DNA from: Gracilariopsis chorda
Taxonomy: Eukaryota; Rhodophyta; Florideophyceae; Gracilariales; Gracilariaceae
NCBI GenBank assembly: GCA_003194525.1
Contig: NBIV01000176.1
Location: 1 to 64,000 of the forward strand
DNA length: 64,000 nucleotides
Direction of reading: 5' to 3'
The number at the start of each line of letters is the position of its first letter. The stretch's first letter is position 1. A program made the position numbers and the translations under genes. The notes under the pieces are model-generated. The model saw nothing but the letters and a program-made list of their open reading frames with translations. It had not been told where the DNA came from and ran no database searches. Positions 10,814-22,118 of the stretch are shown one piece after another.

Positions 10814-11178
10814 GGCAGGGACAGGTCGTCGCGTCTCGCGAAATCAGAAGGTCATCTGCAATCTGCAAGCTGCAATCGTGACTACGAATCCTTCAAACGC
10901 GCCAGTTGTTTGACAAAGCGTCGCGTGAGGGATGCGTACAGGTACGGCAACAAGTGTGCGCTGCACAAACAACAAAAAATCGGAACAAAAAAAGAGTTAT
11001 TCTGTATTCAGTTGTGTACCACAATCATTGTGTAATAAAAACGGCCAGCGCACGAAAAGCAAAAAAAGAGCTGGGGTGGGGAACCGGAGTGGGGGGGAAA
11101 CGGAGTGCGGGGAAAACAAGGGTACACACAAGGTTGTTTCACCTTGGGCTTCCCGTAGCAGAGGCTCCGCTTCTGCTC
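10814..11178. other. Intergenic between convergent genes
   Basis: This lies between the small plus-strand gene and the end of the minus-strand bZIP gene. It contains several A-rich tracts that would suit 3' UTRs, and no gene. Confidence 0.35.
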
Positions 11179-12363
11179 CTACAGCACTTGCTGTTCCCGT
11201 TTTTGCCCGCTCTTCTGCTGGGTGGAGACGGCGGCGGCGGCGGCGGCTGCGGCGGCAGCAGCAGCAGCTGCTGCCGCCATGCCAGCAGCCGTGGACGCAG
11301 GCGTCTGCGTCTGTTGCGCAGGCGAAACCATATGTTGCACAAGTGCATCTTCACTATCTGGATGGGCGGCAGCGGCGGCTGCAGCTGTACTAATAGCAGC
11401 ACGCGGTGTGCTAAAAGGTGAAGCAATGCATTGTACAAGCGAAGGATCGGCTCCGATTTGTCTAGAGATGTGTTGAATGACGCCTTCCAATCGAACAATA
11501 GTTCGTTGGTACTGCTGCGCCATAGCAACCAAACGTTCATTCTCGACCTGCATTTGACGGATGCGAGATTCCAGTTGTGAGGCTTGTTGCATGCGTCGAA
11601 GACGACAACGCTCGGCAGACTCTCTGTTTCGAAGCCTGCGAAGAATTCTGCGTTCTGCATCGGTGAGTTTTGCATCTTTGCGACGCCCTTCTCGAATGGC
11701 CTTTTCTCTTCGCTCTAGAATGCTCTTTGCGGAGGGGGGCATGACTGCGGTAGCATTAAGCGTGGACTTTTGCCTCTTAGTTGGCGGTTGCTGATGTTGT
11801 GGTGGTTGTGGGGGATGGGACGGAGTGGGGATTATTGTTGCGGTGGTGGTGGTTGTTGTAGTGGTTGACGGAGCAGTGGTTAAGTTTGTGGCGGAGGAGG
11901 TGAAGGGCGGGAATCGGTTGGTTAGGGCGGGGGAGGAAGAGGAGGTGGAGGTGGAGGTAGTGGTGGTACATTCGGGGTTCGGGCGCTTTCGAGAGGACGG
12001 ATGGCGTGGGGATGGGGCGGTGGGGGCGCGTTGCGGGATGGGGGGACTGGGTGGTGGAGCAAACACGGAGGAGAAGTGACAGTGCGGGTGGGATAAGGGC
12101 GAAGGCGGATGGAGTGGTTGGGATGCAGGGTGATCTATGTCGGCGACGGCGGCGACGGCGGCGGAGATGGCTTGATGTTCGTCATGGGGCGAAGGCTTGG
12201 CGAAGGCGAACGGTGCAGGAACGACGCCGTCGTCCAAGAGGCCGAAGGGGGCAAAGTCGTGCTGCACACCGCGTGGAGAGGGGAAGACCGGGTGCTGTTG
12301 GAGAAGGGCGGCGGTGGTCTTGCTCTGAGTTGCGGCGAGGATTTCGTCGACTATATCCGCCAT
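11179..12363 (-). CDS. bZIP transcription factor
   Basis: The frame is open upstream, but the first ATG is 12363 (protein begins MADIVDEILAATQ), giving 394 residues. A Pro/Ser/Thr-rich low-complexity N-terminal half is followed by a basic-leucine zipper at about residues 231-295. The DNA-contact basic region shows the invariant N-x7-R (NRESAERCR) from residue 246, followed by a heptad-like coiled coil (LESRIRQMQVENERLV). The C-terminal tail carries a long alanine run encoded by GCN repeats at about 11222-11275. It is probably a nuclear dimeric DNA-binding protein. Targets and regulation are not visible. The alanine run is a possible site of length variation. Confidence 0.9.
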   Translation of the reverse strand: MADIVDEILAATQSKTTAALLQQHPVFPSPRGVQHDFAPFGLLDDGVVPAPFAFAKPSPHDEHQAISAAVAAVADIDHPASQPLHPPSPLSHPHCHFSSVFAPPPSPPIPQRAPTAPSPRHPSSRKRPNPECTTTTSTSTSSSSPALTNRFPPFTSSATNLTTAPSTTTTTTTTATIIPTPSHPPQPPQHQQPPTKRQKSTLNATAVMPPSAKSILERREKAIREGRRKDAKLTDAERRILRRLRNRESAERCRLRRMQQASQLESRIRQMQVENERLVAMAQQYQRTIVRLEGVIQHISRQIGADPSLVQCIASPFSTPRAAISTAAAAAAAHPDSEDALVQHMVSPAQQTQTPASTAAGMAAAAAAAAAAAAAAAAVSTQQKSGQKREQQVL

Positions 12364-13234
12364 TGGAAGAAGAGGGGGAGATAAAGGGGGACGCGAAGGA
12401 GTCAGAACTGGTGGATAGAGGGGGGGGGGGGTGGAGGAGTGGAGGAGTGGGGCGGGGGTGGTGATGGTGTGGAGGTGATTACCGGGGGCGTGGTGCGCTT
12501 TAGTAGGGAGGCGTGACGAGAAGAGGCTATGAACTTTTTTGGTGGGGGGGAGGGGGGGGGGGGGGGCTTGGGTGGGCGCGGGGTGGGGCAGAACGTTGAG
12601 CGCGCGCCACGGCGGCGCGTGACTTGAGGCGTGATGGGACGCGCGCTCGCTGTGCGGGGGGGGCTTACATTTGAGGTGCGTGCAGCCGGTTGTCGGCAAC
12701 GCATGTAAGCAGCTGAAAGCGGAGTGGGCTGCCGCAGATCACTATTTACAGTGAGCAGCTCCATAACGCGGTCACGTCAGCGCGCGTGCCAGAAGCCACT
12801 GACACGAAGTTGCTGCTGCGCGCGGCGCTGTGATGGAAGTGCTCGCGTCAGCCGGCGGCGGCGGCGCCGTTCACAATTTCTTTTTCTTTTTTGGTGGCGC
12901 GCGGGCGCAAGTTGAATCTCAAAGCTGTTGAGCAGCGAGCGTGCGACTTGGTGCGCTTTCTTTTCTTCGCGTTGTACGCCTCGCCATGGTGACACCGGCG
13001 CCGCTTGTTACATGCATTGTTGCACTCAGCGCTGCGCCGCTCTTCCCCTTCCGCCCCCCCCAACTCCATTATCTGCCGTGCTTGCTTTTTGCGCGCCTGT
13101 AATCTGCCAGCTTTTCGCTCCGTCGCTGCGCGCGCCTGTTTGCTTGCTCACCTTCCTCTACCTTTGTGTCGTTTTCTTTGTTCTCGTCGCGCAAGCTTGC
13201 CGCTGGTCTGCCCTCCCGTTCCTTGTGCATCCAC

Positions 13235-13279
<45 letters not shown>

Positions 13280-16200
13280 CACGCGTTTGTCCTCTTCGGC
13301 CGGGCGACACTGCGCAGCCTGCGCCCCTTCCAATCGCATCGACGCACACCGTCCGAGCCGCTCTCGAGACTCTCTCTCTCCGCCGCACCCCACCGTCACC
13401 TACCCCCGCTCCGCCGCTCAATTCGGCTATAATCGTTATACGGCAGCAGTGCATTGCCACCCCCCCTGCCGTCCACCACCCGCCGGCGTGAATCTGTGTT
13501 CTCGCCGCGCGAATATAGAAAAGGCGCCGCGCTTTCATTCCGTTGCACAACTTTTGCTCACCCGCCACGGCGTATGTACGAAGGTACGCGCACACACAGG
13601 GAGAGAGCACAGCGTGCGATGGATTTTTTGGAGGCGGCGATAGCCGCGGGCAACGATCCTCACATCGTGAAGCACGACAACCTGTTGTGCTAAGGTGGTC
13701 GCAGCGCGCGCTTTTGTTGAGATGCAACGACGTGATTGCGTGGTTGCGATTCGGCGCTGCAAGCCGGGCGAAGAAGAAGAAAAAAAAAAATTGGCACATC
13801 AGAATGGCACACCATTGCGAGCAGCAATGCACATGCGTTCAAGCTTTGTGTTTGTGCATAAGGTGGAAGTGGTGGTATGGTTTTGCAAATTTGGTTGACG
13901 AACCAACGGTAGCACTGCTGCTACCACTCATGTATGTAACGAACTGTTAGACTGAGAACGCAAGAGAAGTGTTTTGTGGGGGGTGGGCAGCCGTTCCATT
14001 TGATGTTTACACTTGTTGGTTGCCGTGCTGCGGCGGTGCGAAGCTGTGTCATGCGGCGCATGTTGGTGTTGTCGCATACTGGGTGCGAGCACGTGACGGC
14101 GCGCGCCGTTTTAGATTGGTGCTTTTTGGGGGTTTTAAGTTTTGTGGCTGCGCCCAAAGTGCGCCAAAGTGCGCCAAAAAGTTGCTTGCTTTTTGGGCGC
14201 TTGGCACGGCACAGCGCGTGTCACCAAAACGCGCGCTAAAGATACATATCGCTACGGCGCCTTTGCACCGAAGCGCGGCCGTGGGGTGTGAACGGTGCAT
14301 GCTAAAAGAGCTGCAAAGGGGCCAAAGCTGAAGGTGGAACACGCCTGCGCGCTGCGCGCAAAGCGAGAACAACGTGACCAGCGAGCACCAAAGTGTAACT
14401 GCAGCGCTGCGTACCGGTAAGCATACGGCGTAAGTGACTCTCGAACGCTGACGCGCGTTGGAAGGGAGCGCGGCGTGGCTAACGCGCCCTCCAAGCGTAC
14501 TGTATTCGCTGCCCCCCGACAAACGCCGCTTGGTCAGTGTTTGCGTTCCACCCAGGGGCCCCAATTGCGCACTGCCGCTGACGAGCCATCAGCGCCAATA
14601 CGTATTGCATGGCGGTCATGGCTCGCAATCCAACTTAAAACTTAACTTCAACTTCACCCTCGGCACGTTCTGAATTCGTCGCCAAACAAAAAGGAACAAC
14701 GCGTCTAAAATCTCGTTATTCGCCGTTTTACAGCACCCGCTGACGCGTTTGGGCCAACCATGATCGTCATACAGTGCTTGTTGCCCCTTCCCCCCTCTTC
14801 CCCCACTCTCAACGCTCATTCCATTCCACACCCTTGCCCTTGAATTTTCGTTTTCCCTTCCAACCCCCCGCTCCACCGTCTGTAAAGTTACCAAAACGAC
14901 CAAAACAGCGCTTAGCGCCGCACTCTGTCCAGCAAAACCACAATACATGCAACAAACAGTTCGTGCAGCGCACGTTTCGCAACCTGCCCTGTCTATTCTC
15001 AAACCAAGCTCCACATCAAGTAACGTTCTCCGTGCGCGATGCTACCCTACAAAACGTGCCCTTCGCTTCACCATCCCCTCTCCTACTCATTCACACACAA
15101 CACACCACACAACAGCCTTTCAACACAGCAACCATCGCATGCTTGCTCTTGAGCTCTTCATTTACGATAGCTACCAAATCCCGTCATCTTCAACACACCC
15201 CTCCTCCTTCACTTTGTATTTCGCCGCTTTTCTTTTCATCCGATGCACATGCCATGCACTGTCAATATGCTGTCACGCTCGTGGCGTGTGCCTTTTCATG
15301 CTGCAACACCACGTATCACTCATTTCAGTACCAAAGGTACACAAAGTTACACAAATCTACCCATGCGTTTGCTTTCGCCGCTTTCAAAGCATGCAGTGGG
15401 GCACAATCAATTTTCAACTCCCCTTTGCTTTCTTCTTCTCAGCTCTTCTCCGTAATTTCTCTCCCGTCGTGCCATCTGCACTTTAATTCAACTAACCATC
15501 AACGCCAACACCAAACCTGTTGCTGCCCAGTGTAAGCATTGCAAAACTTTACCGAGTACAGATACACAACCTAAAAGCGCCGTATCCACCATCTCGTCTG
15601 CAACCAATTTCATTTCTTCAGCCGTTCCAATCTCGCAACACGTGCACCTCTCCCTCTTGCTATAAATATCACTTCACAACCTTCCTCATTCTTGTGCGCC
15701 CGTCCAGTGCACCAACCTCTCAAATCGATAAACACCGAACCATGTTTTCCCGCCGCCTTGATCTCTGTATCATCAAGATGCCCATTTTGCGCCCGTTTTC
15801 GTCGAGGTAAACAAAAAGCGCCCCCATTCTCCGCCTCGCGAATGAGCGTCCATATTTGTTGCTTTAAAAAAAAAGGAAAACAGCAAACCGTAGCGCTACA
15901 TCAAACACACGCACACTGCAATCGTTACGTTACAGTTTTCGACACCACCCACAATATGAGCATCCACCCACTGCATGGAATTCACTGTATTATCGAAGCC
16001 GTCGGACACATGCCCCTAACATTTACTTTAGTGCTTCTTTTTTTAACGCACACACATAACTACAGAACAACTTCTTACCGTTCCTTGCAAACCCCCCATT
16101 TGATTCACATCTCCACCTCATCCGGATGTGCGCCCCCTCTTCCCCTTATCTTTGCGTCTTACCTTCCTCTCATTCATTCTACACGCCCTGACTACAATAT

Positions 16201-17223
16201 GCGAACCGCCACCTCAGCAGCATCCAATAAAAGCCTCACAACCTTCCAAAACATCTGTTCATATCTTAAATTTTGTGAATGTGTATTGCTGTTTCTCCCG
16301 CTCCCACCCCGAAATGTGAGACCAACGACATGTACCATATCCACGTACAGCCAGTGTACTACTCCAAACGAACGACTACTGTGGGTCACTCATAGGAGAG
16401 CTGTTTGTTCGGGACAGAGCTCAACTCGAGCTTTTTATTTTTGTGACTCCGAATCTCATTTGTTCACGTACCTTTCGACGGTGTGCTGGCGTGCCAGGTC
16501 AACATAAGGAAAGGCTAGCACGTTGTTCGCTATCTTATCGACACGCGACCACTTGACAAGCTTATTCCTGCCCACGTCCATTCCATGCAGGACGTTATCA
16601 ACAGCAGCGAGTATGCTACGCGATATTTGAGGTGCTATCAATGTCAGCAATGTTTTGATACACAGCTTCTCGTTCATGTTGTTAACACTAGCCCTACCCC
16701 GGTGTATCTACTCGTAGCGAGCAACCCTACAGCTGCGGTATAACTACCAAAGGTACAATTGCTACCCATTCACCGCAGAAAATGGCAGACGCAGCTTCAT
16801 GTTTCGAGGACGAAGCTTCTCCGTTGTAACATTGGTGTACGCTTGTTCCCAGTCCAAAATTAAACAAAAAGACTATTAATTTTTGCACAGAAACGTGGCG
16901 GACAAAACGCGAAAGAGGGATATATTCGCGGCGAGGCGAGATGGATTCGTTCCTAGATGCAAGTCCTGTGAGTACACTACGGACGGTAATTAGGCAGTCA
17001 CGTGCGGAAAAGCATAGCGCAGCAAGTCGCTCGTTATTGTTGCATGCCATCCACCCTCTCCCTGTAACTTTGCAAATAGCGCTCATACCTCGCTTGCTAC
17101 ATCACACATGTGCATTCGCATCGACCGTTGCTTCGTGTACAATACACCCAGTCTGCTAACCGGTTTGCTCACCGAGTATCTTCACCGCTTGACACTTCCT
17201 ATGCAATCGCGCCCACACGTTCC
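12364..17223. other. Long intergenic region with microsatellite and strand skew
   Basis: This is nearly 5 kb between the divergent bZIP and glycosyltransferase genes. The part nearest the bZIP gene is G-rich on the plus strand, with G runs at 12421-12430 and 12541-12567, and is probably its leader and promoter. From about 14760 to 16330 the plus strand is very poor in G and rich in C and A. This removes most stop codons and creates long frames with no protein-like pattern. A TATAAATA sits at 15661-15668. I see no supported gene, but an untranslated or spliced transcript is possible. Confidence 0.45.
13238..13275. repeat. (TG)n microsatellite
   Basis: A run of about 19 TG dinucleotides lies in the intergenic region. 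Open frames across it reading Cys-Val repeats, or Thr-His repeats on the other strand, are artefacts. Confidence 0.95.
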
Positions 17224-20200
17224 ATGACGCGTGGTATTGTTCGCCATGACTCTCGCCCGTCCATGAGCTTTCAACACAGGAAAAAGCATCTTCTTCGACT
17301 CGTCCGTCTCGCAAGACGATGGCAGCTTCATCATCCCTCGTTCTCAAACTTTGCCGCCTTTGCCGCCTTTCTTGTCGTCCTTTTCGTACTGCTATTGGCG
17401 TATAAGCGTGCAAATCGCACCCAATTCACCCTTTCACCAGCTTCAATTCCCGCCACACTTCGCCTTCCCGAAAATGAGGTACTGTCTTCCCAGTTAGAAC
17501 ACGCTCTCGCCGCCAAACTATGTGGTCGCCGACTCATATCGACCCACGTTGAAGAGCTGCGTCCATGCAATAAGTTTGTTTCCGAATCCGCTGCGAAAGT
17601 TGTCGGCCTGGTCGAACTGCGAAACGTCCGTGTCGTGTTGTCATCGTTTTTGTCCTCATTGTCAAAGTTCACGCATTCCATAGTCGTGCTTGACGATCAC
17701 AGCACGGATGGCACGCGCCTGCAATTACTACAATCGCCCCACATTGAACTCATTTTAAATCGCACTGGTCCTTGGCAGCGTGACGAGTTAACAGATCGTC
17801 AGTTGCTGCTCGAGGCAGGTCGAAGGGTTGGAGGTACACACTTTGTTCTGCTCGACTACGATGAGTTTCTTTCGCACAATTGTTTACCGTGGATGAGAGG
17901 CGAAATCATCAAGTTGAAACCGGGGCAAAGCATGTTCATACCGTGGGTTGAGGCGTGGAGGTCACCTTTGGTTCAACGAGTGTTGAAGCACGACCGCCAG
18001 ATGAACTTTTTGACAAGGCGTCAGATGATCATTTTCGCAGATAATCGATCCGTCTCCTACACAGAGGAGAATGCTCTTGCTAGAAAACTGTCAGACAATG
18101 CTACCTTGCACGTTTTGCGATGCCCGCGAGCCATCTGTCCCTCTCTTGGTCGTTACAACGGCGCGGCTGATCCCCCTCACTTACCTGAGTCTGTGAAGTT
18201 TATGCCAGAGTGCCGCATTCTCGAGCTGAGATTTCTTGACATTAATAATGTCTTGCTAAAATCCGCATGGTACGAAGCCCTGGGAAGAGTGGTGGGTGCG
18301 AAAGACGGTGTCACGAGCGGTAAAATGATGTCTCGCATGTTTGGCACGCCAGATAACTCCGCAGAGTCGGAGCAAGACGTCTATCTGGCACCAATAGACG
18401 CTAAATGGCTGGGATCAGATGGGGGGAAGATATCAAGCATATATCAATCTATTGAAACTTGGCGGGCGTCCGAGTTGCTGCAGTGGATAGAATCCTATGG
18501 CGCGGGGCATTTCAAAAACCTAACCGTCATGAACTCCATTCATTTTGGGGAGCTCCGAGGGGCGATGCGACGAGCACTTGTCGATGGAAGTCGGTTGCGT
18601 TTCCTTCCCAAAAAGAAAACTGGAATTGTTGTCTTTGCAGCCGAGAATCCCTCATTTCCGGCTTTGTCTCGCCTACTGCTCTTTGCAAACTTCACACTGC
18701 TGGATATGTCCAGCTTAAAGGATCAGATGATCAACTACAAGACAAAGACATCGGTGTGTGAGAAAGCACAACAGTACGAGGAGTTAAAAGTTGCTTTGAA
18801 CAAGCTCTTCCACTCCAGGCCTTACACCGGACACTATCGACGCATATTTGTTACGACATCGAATATCCCCCATGTCCTTCAGAGTGCTTTGCTAGAATAT
18901 ATCTCTCAAGAGCTATCTGATATGCATTGCGTTGTAGCGTTTGCAGACTGGGTACCGAATCAAGACAACACTGAATTGTATTCACTGGCTCGAGATTACG
19001 CAAACCATCCGGGTAGTCATCTCCGAGTAGTTGACATCCCCCTACAAGCGTTTGGGTCATACGCCGCTCTCCGGTGGCTTTGGAAACGCCTCTCTGACCA
19101 GCTAAATACATCTGCTTCATTGTTCACAGAAGAAAGATTGATTAAAATGGCAGAAAACAATCATGTGGAGTTCGCAGCAACTGGACTGAGCCCGGGGAAC
19201 ACGGGACTACTACCAGTGGCCCGCTTGATTTTCTCACTGAATGTTGGTCGCTCGGGCTCTCGGTATCTCGCGGATGTTTTAAAAACGGCAGCTAACCCGA
19301 TTTGGTCTGTTCATGAGCCTTCTTGTCCCCACAAAGCTTGCTCTGGCGGCGGCGCGATGCGAATGCAGGACAACCGTCTAGATCGATCGTATACGCAGAG
19401 AGAAGCTATAAAGATCCCGATGGTCATGGCAGGCATTGCATCTGTATACAACATCACCAGCTTCCCAGATTCTACTTTACGAACTGTCGATTGTTCTGTT
19501 TTCAATCGCAAACGCTGGGGAGAGTTCGCATCAGCCACCGATCTTGAGCACTTTCGCCCTATATTTGAAGTTGACGGTCAGCGTAGCTGTGTGGTTCATG
19601 TTGTCAAAGACGTAGTCTATGCTGAAACGAACCCGAATTTCAAGTCATGGATCTACGACGTTGTGCTTGATCACTTTTTGTCGACGGGCTACCAAACAAC
19701 CATAGTCGTAGTACGGAAGTATATTGCGGCCGTTTTAAGAAGCCTATATCTGACCGGATACTTCTCGTCCAGAGATGGTTATAACTGGATGGAAACGGCA
19801 GCAAGCGTGAATTCTAAACTATCAATGCGGGAAATTCAAGACGATGACAGACTCCAAAGTTTTGAAAAACTAGTTTCGTACGTTGCAAACTCTGAAGCGG
19901 TGTTCCGATATGTTAAGAGCACCTACACGAATAAGCCAGGAGTTTCCCATGTTAAGCAGAGATTGAGCTTTATTGATATCAAAGCAGAGGAACTATATTC
20001 CCCTGAAGGAACAATGTCTCTCGTAGAACAATTAGATCTGAAGAGCACATCAAATACCTCCAATCTTGCTGGAGTTGTCAGTGATAAGTATTCGGAGAAC
20101 ATAAGGGTAGCTTCTGGGCAGAAATTGTCTTTAGATGAATGCGAGCAGCTTCTCAAGACATTCACCGAGCGACTTTCTCCATCAAGCAAAGCGAAGTTGG

Positions 20201-20253
20201 CCGACTTATTTCGTGACTGGGACAAAACGGAGGGTTATAGATATAGAGAATGA
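17224..20253 (+). CDS. Glycosyltransferase-sulfotransferase fusion, type II membrane protein
   Basis: The first ATG of a frame open from 17110 is 17224, giving 1009 residues. A basic cytosolic stub is followed by one membrane anchor at about residues 43-62, the layout of Golgi type II enzymes. Residues of about 125-330 resemble a GT-A glycosyltransferase (family 2-like): VVLDDHSTDGT near 157 and LLDYDEF near 210, the latter as the likely metal-binding DxD site. A middle region of no clear family follows. The C-terminal third resembles a P-loop sulfotransferase: NVGRSGSRYL near 674 for the 5'-phosphosulfate loop, YAETNP near 800 and a 3'-phosphate-type segment IVVVRKYIAAVLRS near 826. One chain could add a sugar and sulfate it, which would suit sulfated galactan synthesis. 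The domain calls are by motif only and the pathway is inference. Confidence 0.78.
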   Translation: MTRGIVRHDSRPSMSFQHRKKHLLRLVRLARRWQLHHPSFSNFAAFAAFLVVLFVLLLAYKRANRTQFTLSPASIPATLRLPENEVLSSQLEHALAAKLCGRRLISTHVEELRPCNKFVSESAAKVVGLVELRNVRVVLSSFLSSLSKFTHSIVVLDDHSTDGTRLQLLQSPHIELILNRTGPWQRDELTDRQLLLEAGRRVGGTHFVLLDYDEFLSHNCLPWMRGEIIKLKPGQSMFIPWVEAWRSPLVQRVLKHDRQMNFLTRRQMIIFADNRSVSYTEENALARKLSDNATLHVLRCPRAICPSLGRYNGAADPPHLPESVKFMPECRILELRFLDINNVLLKSAWYEALGRVVGAKDGVTSGKMMSRMFGTPDNSAESEQDVYLAPIDAKWLGSDGGKISSIYQSIETWRASELLQWIESYGAGHFKNLTVMNSIHFGELRGAMRRALVDGSRLRFLPKKKTGIVVFAAENPSFPALSRLLLFANFTLLDMSSLKDQMINYKTKTSVCEKAQQYEELKVALNKLFHSRPYTGHYRRIFVTTSNIPHVLQSALLEYISQELSDMHCVVAFADWVPNQDNTELYSLARDYANHPGSHLRVVDIPLQAFGSYAALRWLWKRLSDQLNTSASLFTEERLIKMAENNHVEFAATGLSPGNTGLLPVARLIFSLNVGRSGSRYLADVLKTAANPIWSVHEPSCPHKACSGGGAMRMQDNRLDRSYTQREAIKIPMVMAGIASVYNITSFPDSTLRTVDCSVFNRKRWGEFASATDLEHFRPIFEVDGQRSCVVHVVKDVVYAETNPNFKSWIYDVVLDHFLSTGYQTTIVVVRKYIAAVLRSLYLTGYFSSRDGYNWMETAASVNSKLSMREIQDDDRLQSFEKLVSYVANSEAVFRYVKSTYTNKPGVSHVKQRLSFIDIKAEELYSPEGTMSLVEQLDLKSTSNTSNLAGVVSDKYSENIRVASGQKLSLDECEQLLKTFTERLSPSSKAKLADLFRDWDKTEGYRYRE

Positions 20254-20684
20254 CTATTTGTGGCGTTTTCAGAGAACGTTGAGTCGGGGTGCATGAAAAC
20301 AGCTCCGGACTGTGAAATGGGCTTTCGAATGCTCGGAAGGGGCTCACCCATTAGTATCACGAATCGAAAGTACATGTACATACTACTTAACAGATTCCTA
20401 TAGTTTTGTGCAAGAGATTCTTAACTCGAACATAGTCAGGCTAAATGAACAGAAGTCAAAATGGAACTAGCAGTTCCCTGGCAGTTGAAAGGATATCCTT
20501 ACCCTGGGAAAACCACAAAGCATTCCATTGCGTGACATTGTGAACCCTATGCAAAGATATTCAGGGATACAAAGAAAGGCGCCATGGTCTAGCTGAGATA
20601 TCGTTGTAAGAAATTTTTGTTCAAATGTTCACAGACGCCTCGCCAGGTGCAGCTATTGTACCACAAACCTGAACATTGCGGGAT
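20254..20684. other. Intergenic, no gene seen
   Basis: This lies downstream of the fusion gene. There are no credible frames; it probably holds the 3' UTR followed by sequence flanking the LINE insertion. Confidence 0.35.
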
Positions 20685-21190
20685 GTATCTCTCTCTCTCT
20701 CTTTTACAGGCACACTAGTCTAATTCCTACGTAGTGTAGACCGCTTCATGTGGAAGAAGCGTTCTCTCGCTAGGAAGACCAGCATACTTTCAGGCCACTT
20801 CTTGATGATATCGTTAACCGTCATTCCTTGCCCTTCTCGCATACTCGGCAGGCAGATACGACGAGACCTCGTTCTCAGTGGACATCTGAGAACAAAGTGG
20901 TCCACGTCGTTAAGCACTCCTGGTCGACAGGCGCACACGATTCTTCGCCTGAGCAGGTGCGAACCAAGTGGGTGCAACTGCGGGGTATGTCCCACTGCAA
21001 ATTGCGCCAAAGTAACCTCCGCTTCTCTTCTTGTTACTACGTTTGCTAACTCCTCCGGAATGGACTGGATGATGCTTCGACAGTGTGCTCGGTTGCTAAC
21101 TCTTCGCTTAACATCCCTGTAATCGATAGGCACCTGTAGATGCATTTCCTGTGGCAATTCCAAGGCTTCTTTGTATCTACATGAAGTATT
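20685..21190 (-). mobile_element. LINE 3' end, 5'-truncated
   Basis: The minus-strand frame at 20720-21163 is the C-terminal end of a LINE polyprotein. GHTPQLHPLG is followed by a zinc-knuckle-like stretch DVDHFVLRCPLRTRSRR and a conserved ending FLARERFFHMKRSTLRRN before the stop. The same ending recurs at 63602-63771. Past the stop the element ends in a (GA)n tail (TC repeats at about 20690-20705 on the plus strand). No reverse transcriptase remains, as is usual for truncated target-primed insertions. Confidence 0.85.
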
Positions 21191-21251
21191 GAGAATTCTG
21201 CAGGCTCACAAGCACAAAAAAGAGGTTTGCTTTACGGATGCTTCTTTTGCA

Positions 21252-22118
21252 CTAAATGGATTCATACGGAACCCATTTGAACTCTCCGCTTGCTCTAATA
21301 GTGCATTGGAGTGGATCAGTATTTGAAAGAGGTACAATCTTCTCCGCAACGTATCGCCTGATGCACATAGTCGGTGCGTTCTCAACGCAATGATATGATC
21401 GTTTGCACGGTCTAGAAACACAATAACCTGCCTTCAGATTGTGATTAAGAAAGGCGTAACATCTTCCCTTCCTCTCAGGGGCCAGCTCACAGTTGCATAC
21501 TGTACGTCGGTCTTGCTCGTTGGCACCACTGATGAGGTCTGAAGGCTTTTGATGAGACTGAGAGAAGTCATCTACCGGGAGGGCGGAATTCAGTGAGCTG
21601 TCACAGTCATCGCCGCCAACGACAATGCGTAGTAAAGTGCTATCCTTAGACCCAGGGCTTAAACTGGAAGCCCAAACATATCTAGCTCCATTCTCGTAAG
21701 GAAAGTCAAGTGACTTTTCCTGATTGCGTTCCGGGGACAAAATGGGGGCATCCCAACAGAATCCCGTCTTCGATGTCATCCATGCGTTAGTTGTGATACC
21801 CGCTTGTCTCGCTCTCCATCCTTGACCGCCAGTATAGTAATGAACCCCATTGATCTCTATGTCGACTATGACGCCGTACCATCCACGAATGTTGATTGCC
21901 TTAACAGCTACGACATCCCCGCTCTTAAGTTTTGTGACCACGCTCTCCGTTCTCATATTGTTGAACACGGATATCTTTCGAATACCGTTGACGTACAACT
22001 TTGCAGCATCATTCGCAGCCATGTGTATTTTTGCATCGTACCCTGCTTCAAATTGGCCGTCGGCTCCTACTCTTGTGGCCATCAGTAACGCAAAGGAAAG
22101 CAAATACAAGCATCTCAT
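21252..22118 (-). CDS. Secreted cysteine-rich protein with beta-sandwich-like module
   Basis: The first ATG of the frame is 22118, giving 288 residues. MRCLYLLSFALLMATRVGADG is a clear signal peptide. Residues of about 25-160 have the rhythm of an extracellular beta-sandwich (AAKLYVNGIRKIS, GDVVAVKAINIRGWYGVIV, YYTGGQGW), like galactose-binding-type modules. From about residue 205 there is a second part with at least ten cysteines (CNCELAPERKGRC, CVSRPCKRSYHC), likely disulfide-bonded. There are no transmembrane or GPI signals. It is probably an extracellular or cell-wall protein, and sugar binding is only suggested by fold resemblance. It lies next to a LINE fragment. Confidence 0.7.
   Translation of the reverse strand: MRCLYLLSFALLMATRVGADGQFEAGYDAKIHMAANDAAKLYVNGIRKISVFNNMRTESVVTKLKSGDVVAVKAINIRGWYGVIVDIEINGVHYYTGGQGWRARQAGITTNAWMTSKTGFCWDAPILSPERNQEKSLDFPYENGARYVWASSLSPGSKDSTLLRIVVGGDDCDSSLNSALPVDDFSQSHQKPSDLISGANEQDRRTVCNCELAPERKGRCYAFLNHNLKAGYCVSRPCKRSYHCVENAPTMCIRRYVAEKIVPLSNTDPLQCTIRASGEFKWVPYESI

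Noticed and set aside
12364-12699. N-terminal extension of the bZIP protein by 112 residues
   Set aside because: The extension begins at TTG and consists of Pro/His-rich low complexity from a G-rich leader. The ATG at 12363 starts a more protein-like sequence.
13005-13643. 212-codon plus-strand frame and its minus-strand counterpart across the (TG)n tract
   Set aside because: Composition is set by the microsatellite and GC-rich DNA, and no domain is present.
14774-16507. Long plus-strand frames of 253 and 271 codons
   Set aside because: They arise because the strand lacks G and so lacks most stop codons. Overlapping frames are equally long, and none starts with a convincing ATG or shows a domain.
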